Assembly (NCBI GenBank): GCA_026125795.1
Contig: JAHCKM010000002.1
Span: 1,674,001 to 1,738,000, forward strand
Source: Burkholderiaceae bacterium
Lineage (GTDB): Bacteria; Pseudomonadota; Gammaproteobacteria; Burkholderiales; Burkholderiaceae_C
DNA length: 64,000 bases
Reading direction: 5' to 3'
Below the pieces are notes generated by a model. The model worked only from the letters and a program-made list of their open reading frames with translations. It searched no databases and was not told the origin of the DNA. This document shows positions 61,166-64,000 of the stretch, one piece after another. How positions within the stretch are numbered: the first letter of the stretch is position 1; every line of letters begins with the position of its first letter. The position numbers and the translations under genes were made by a program.

Positions 61166-64000
<2,835 letters not shown>

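Overview
The window is 64 kb of high-GC DNA with dense genes, frequent GTG starts and many 4-bp ATGA stop/start overlaps. Gene content and order (phaR next to rimO, the tolC/waaA neighbourhood, a Bug-type solute receptor, a bamC-dapA pair, short G+C hairpin repeats between genes) point to a chromosome of a betaproteobacterium of the order Burkholderiales, most likely the Rubrivivax/Methylibium/Leptothrix side of that group. This placement is inferred from protein style and synteny only. I see no prophage, insertion sequence, CRISPR array or replication origin.

Layout. 1-4.1 kb: the first codons of a zinc alcohol dehydrogenase running off the left edge, an SDR-DoxX-like fusion protein, two small membrane proteins and a secreted right-handed beta-helix protein. 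4.7-18.1 kb: a Wzx/Wzy-type exopolysaccharide locus in two convergent arms. The plus arm holds the initiating sugar-phosphate transferase and three GT4 glycosyltransferases. The minus arm holds the Wza-like export lipoprotein, Wzc-like tyrosine autokinase, Wzx flippase, GT2 transferase, Wzy-like polymerase, a TupA-like ATP-grasp enzyme and a sugar-phosphate nucleotidyltransferase. 18.3-27.9 kb: PHB regulator phaR, rimO, a cystathionine beta-lyase-like enzyme, an EamA transporter, an alkylation-repair pair (ogt and an Ada-AlkA fusion), phosphomannomutase/phosphoglucomutase and the Kdo transferase waaA. 27.9-36.9 kb: a DUF1501/DUF1800 pair, tolC, an isoaspartyl-methyltransferase-like gene, a TetR regulator with a visible operator divergent from uppP, trmB and a phospholipase-D-family lipoprotein, followed by tRNA-Gly(CCC).

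37-47.7 kb: a degenerate GGDEF protein, a large hybrid sensor kinase divergent from a TbpB-like surface lipoprotein, and a block that reads as glutarate-semialdehyde/glutarate catabolism (semialdehyde dehydrogenase, CaiB/BaiF CoA-transferase, glutaryl-CoA dehydrogenase, Bug receptor). 47.9-64 kb: mostly housekeeping genes: alaS, GNAT, a TlpA-like thioredoxin, a YecA/SEC-C protein, coaBC-dut, a SlyD-like isomerase, a ribosomal-oxygenase-like cupin, an Ala/Pro-rich small lipoprotein, bamC-dapA-methyltransferase, an MFS transporter, dadA and the 5' part of parE.

How the parts connect. Much of the window serves the envelope: exopolysaccharide assembly, lipid-carrier recycling (uppP), Kdo addition (waaA), mannose-1-P/glucose-1-P supply (manB-like), outer-membrane assembly (bamC), efflux/secretion (tolC) and several lipoproteins. 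The least explained parts are the convergent exopolysaccharide locus with its ATP-grasp enzyme and divergent beta-helix protein, the DUF1501/DUF1800 pair, the TbpB-like lipoprotein opposite a sensor kinase, and dispersed intergenic repeats. I did not find a clearly new defence or mobile system.
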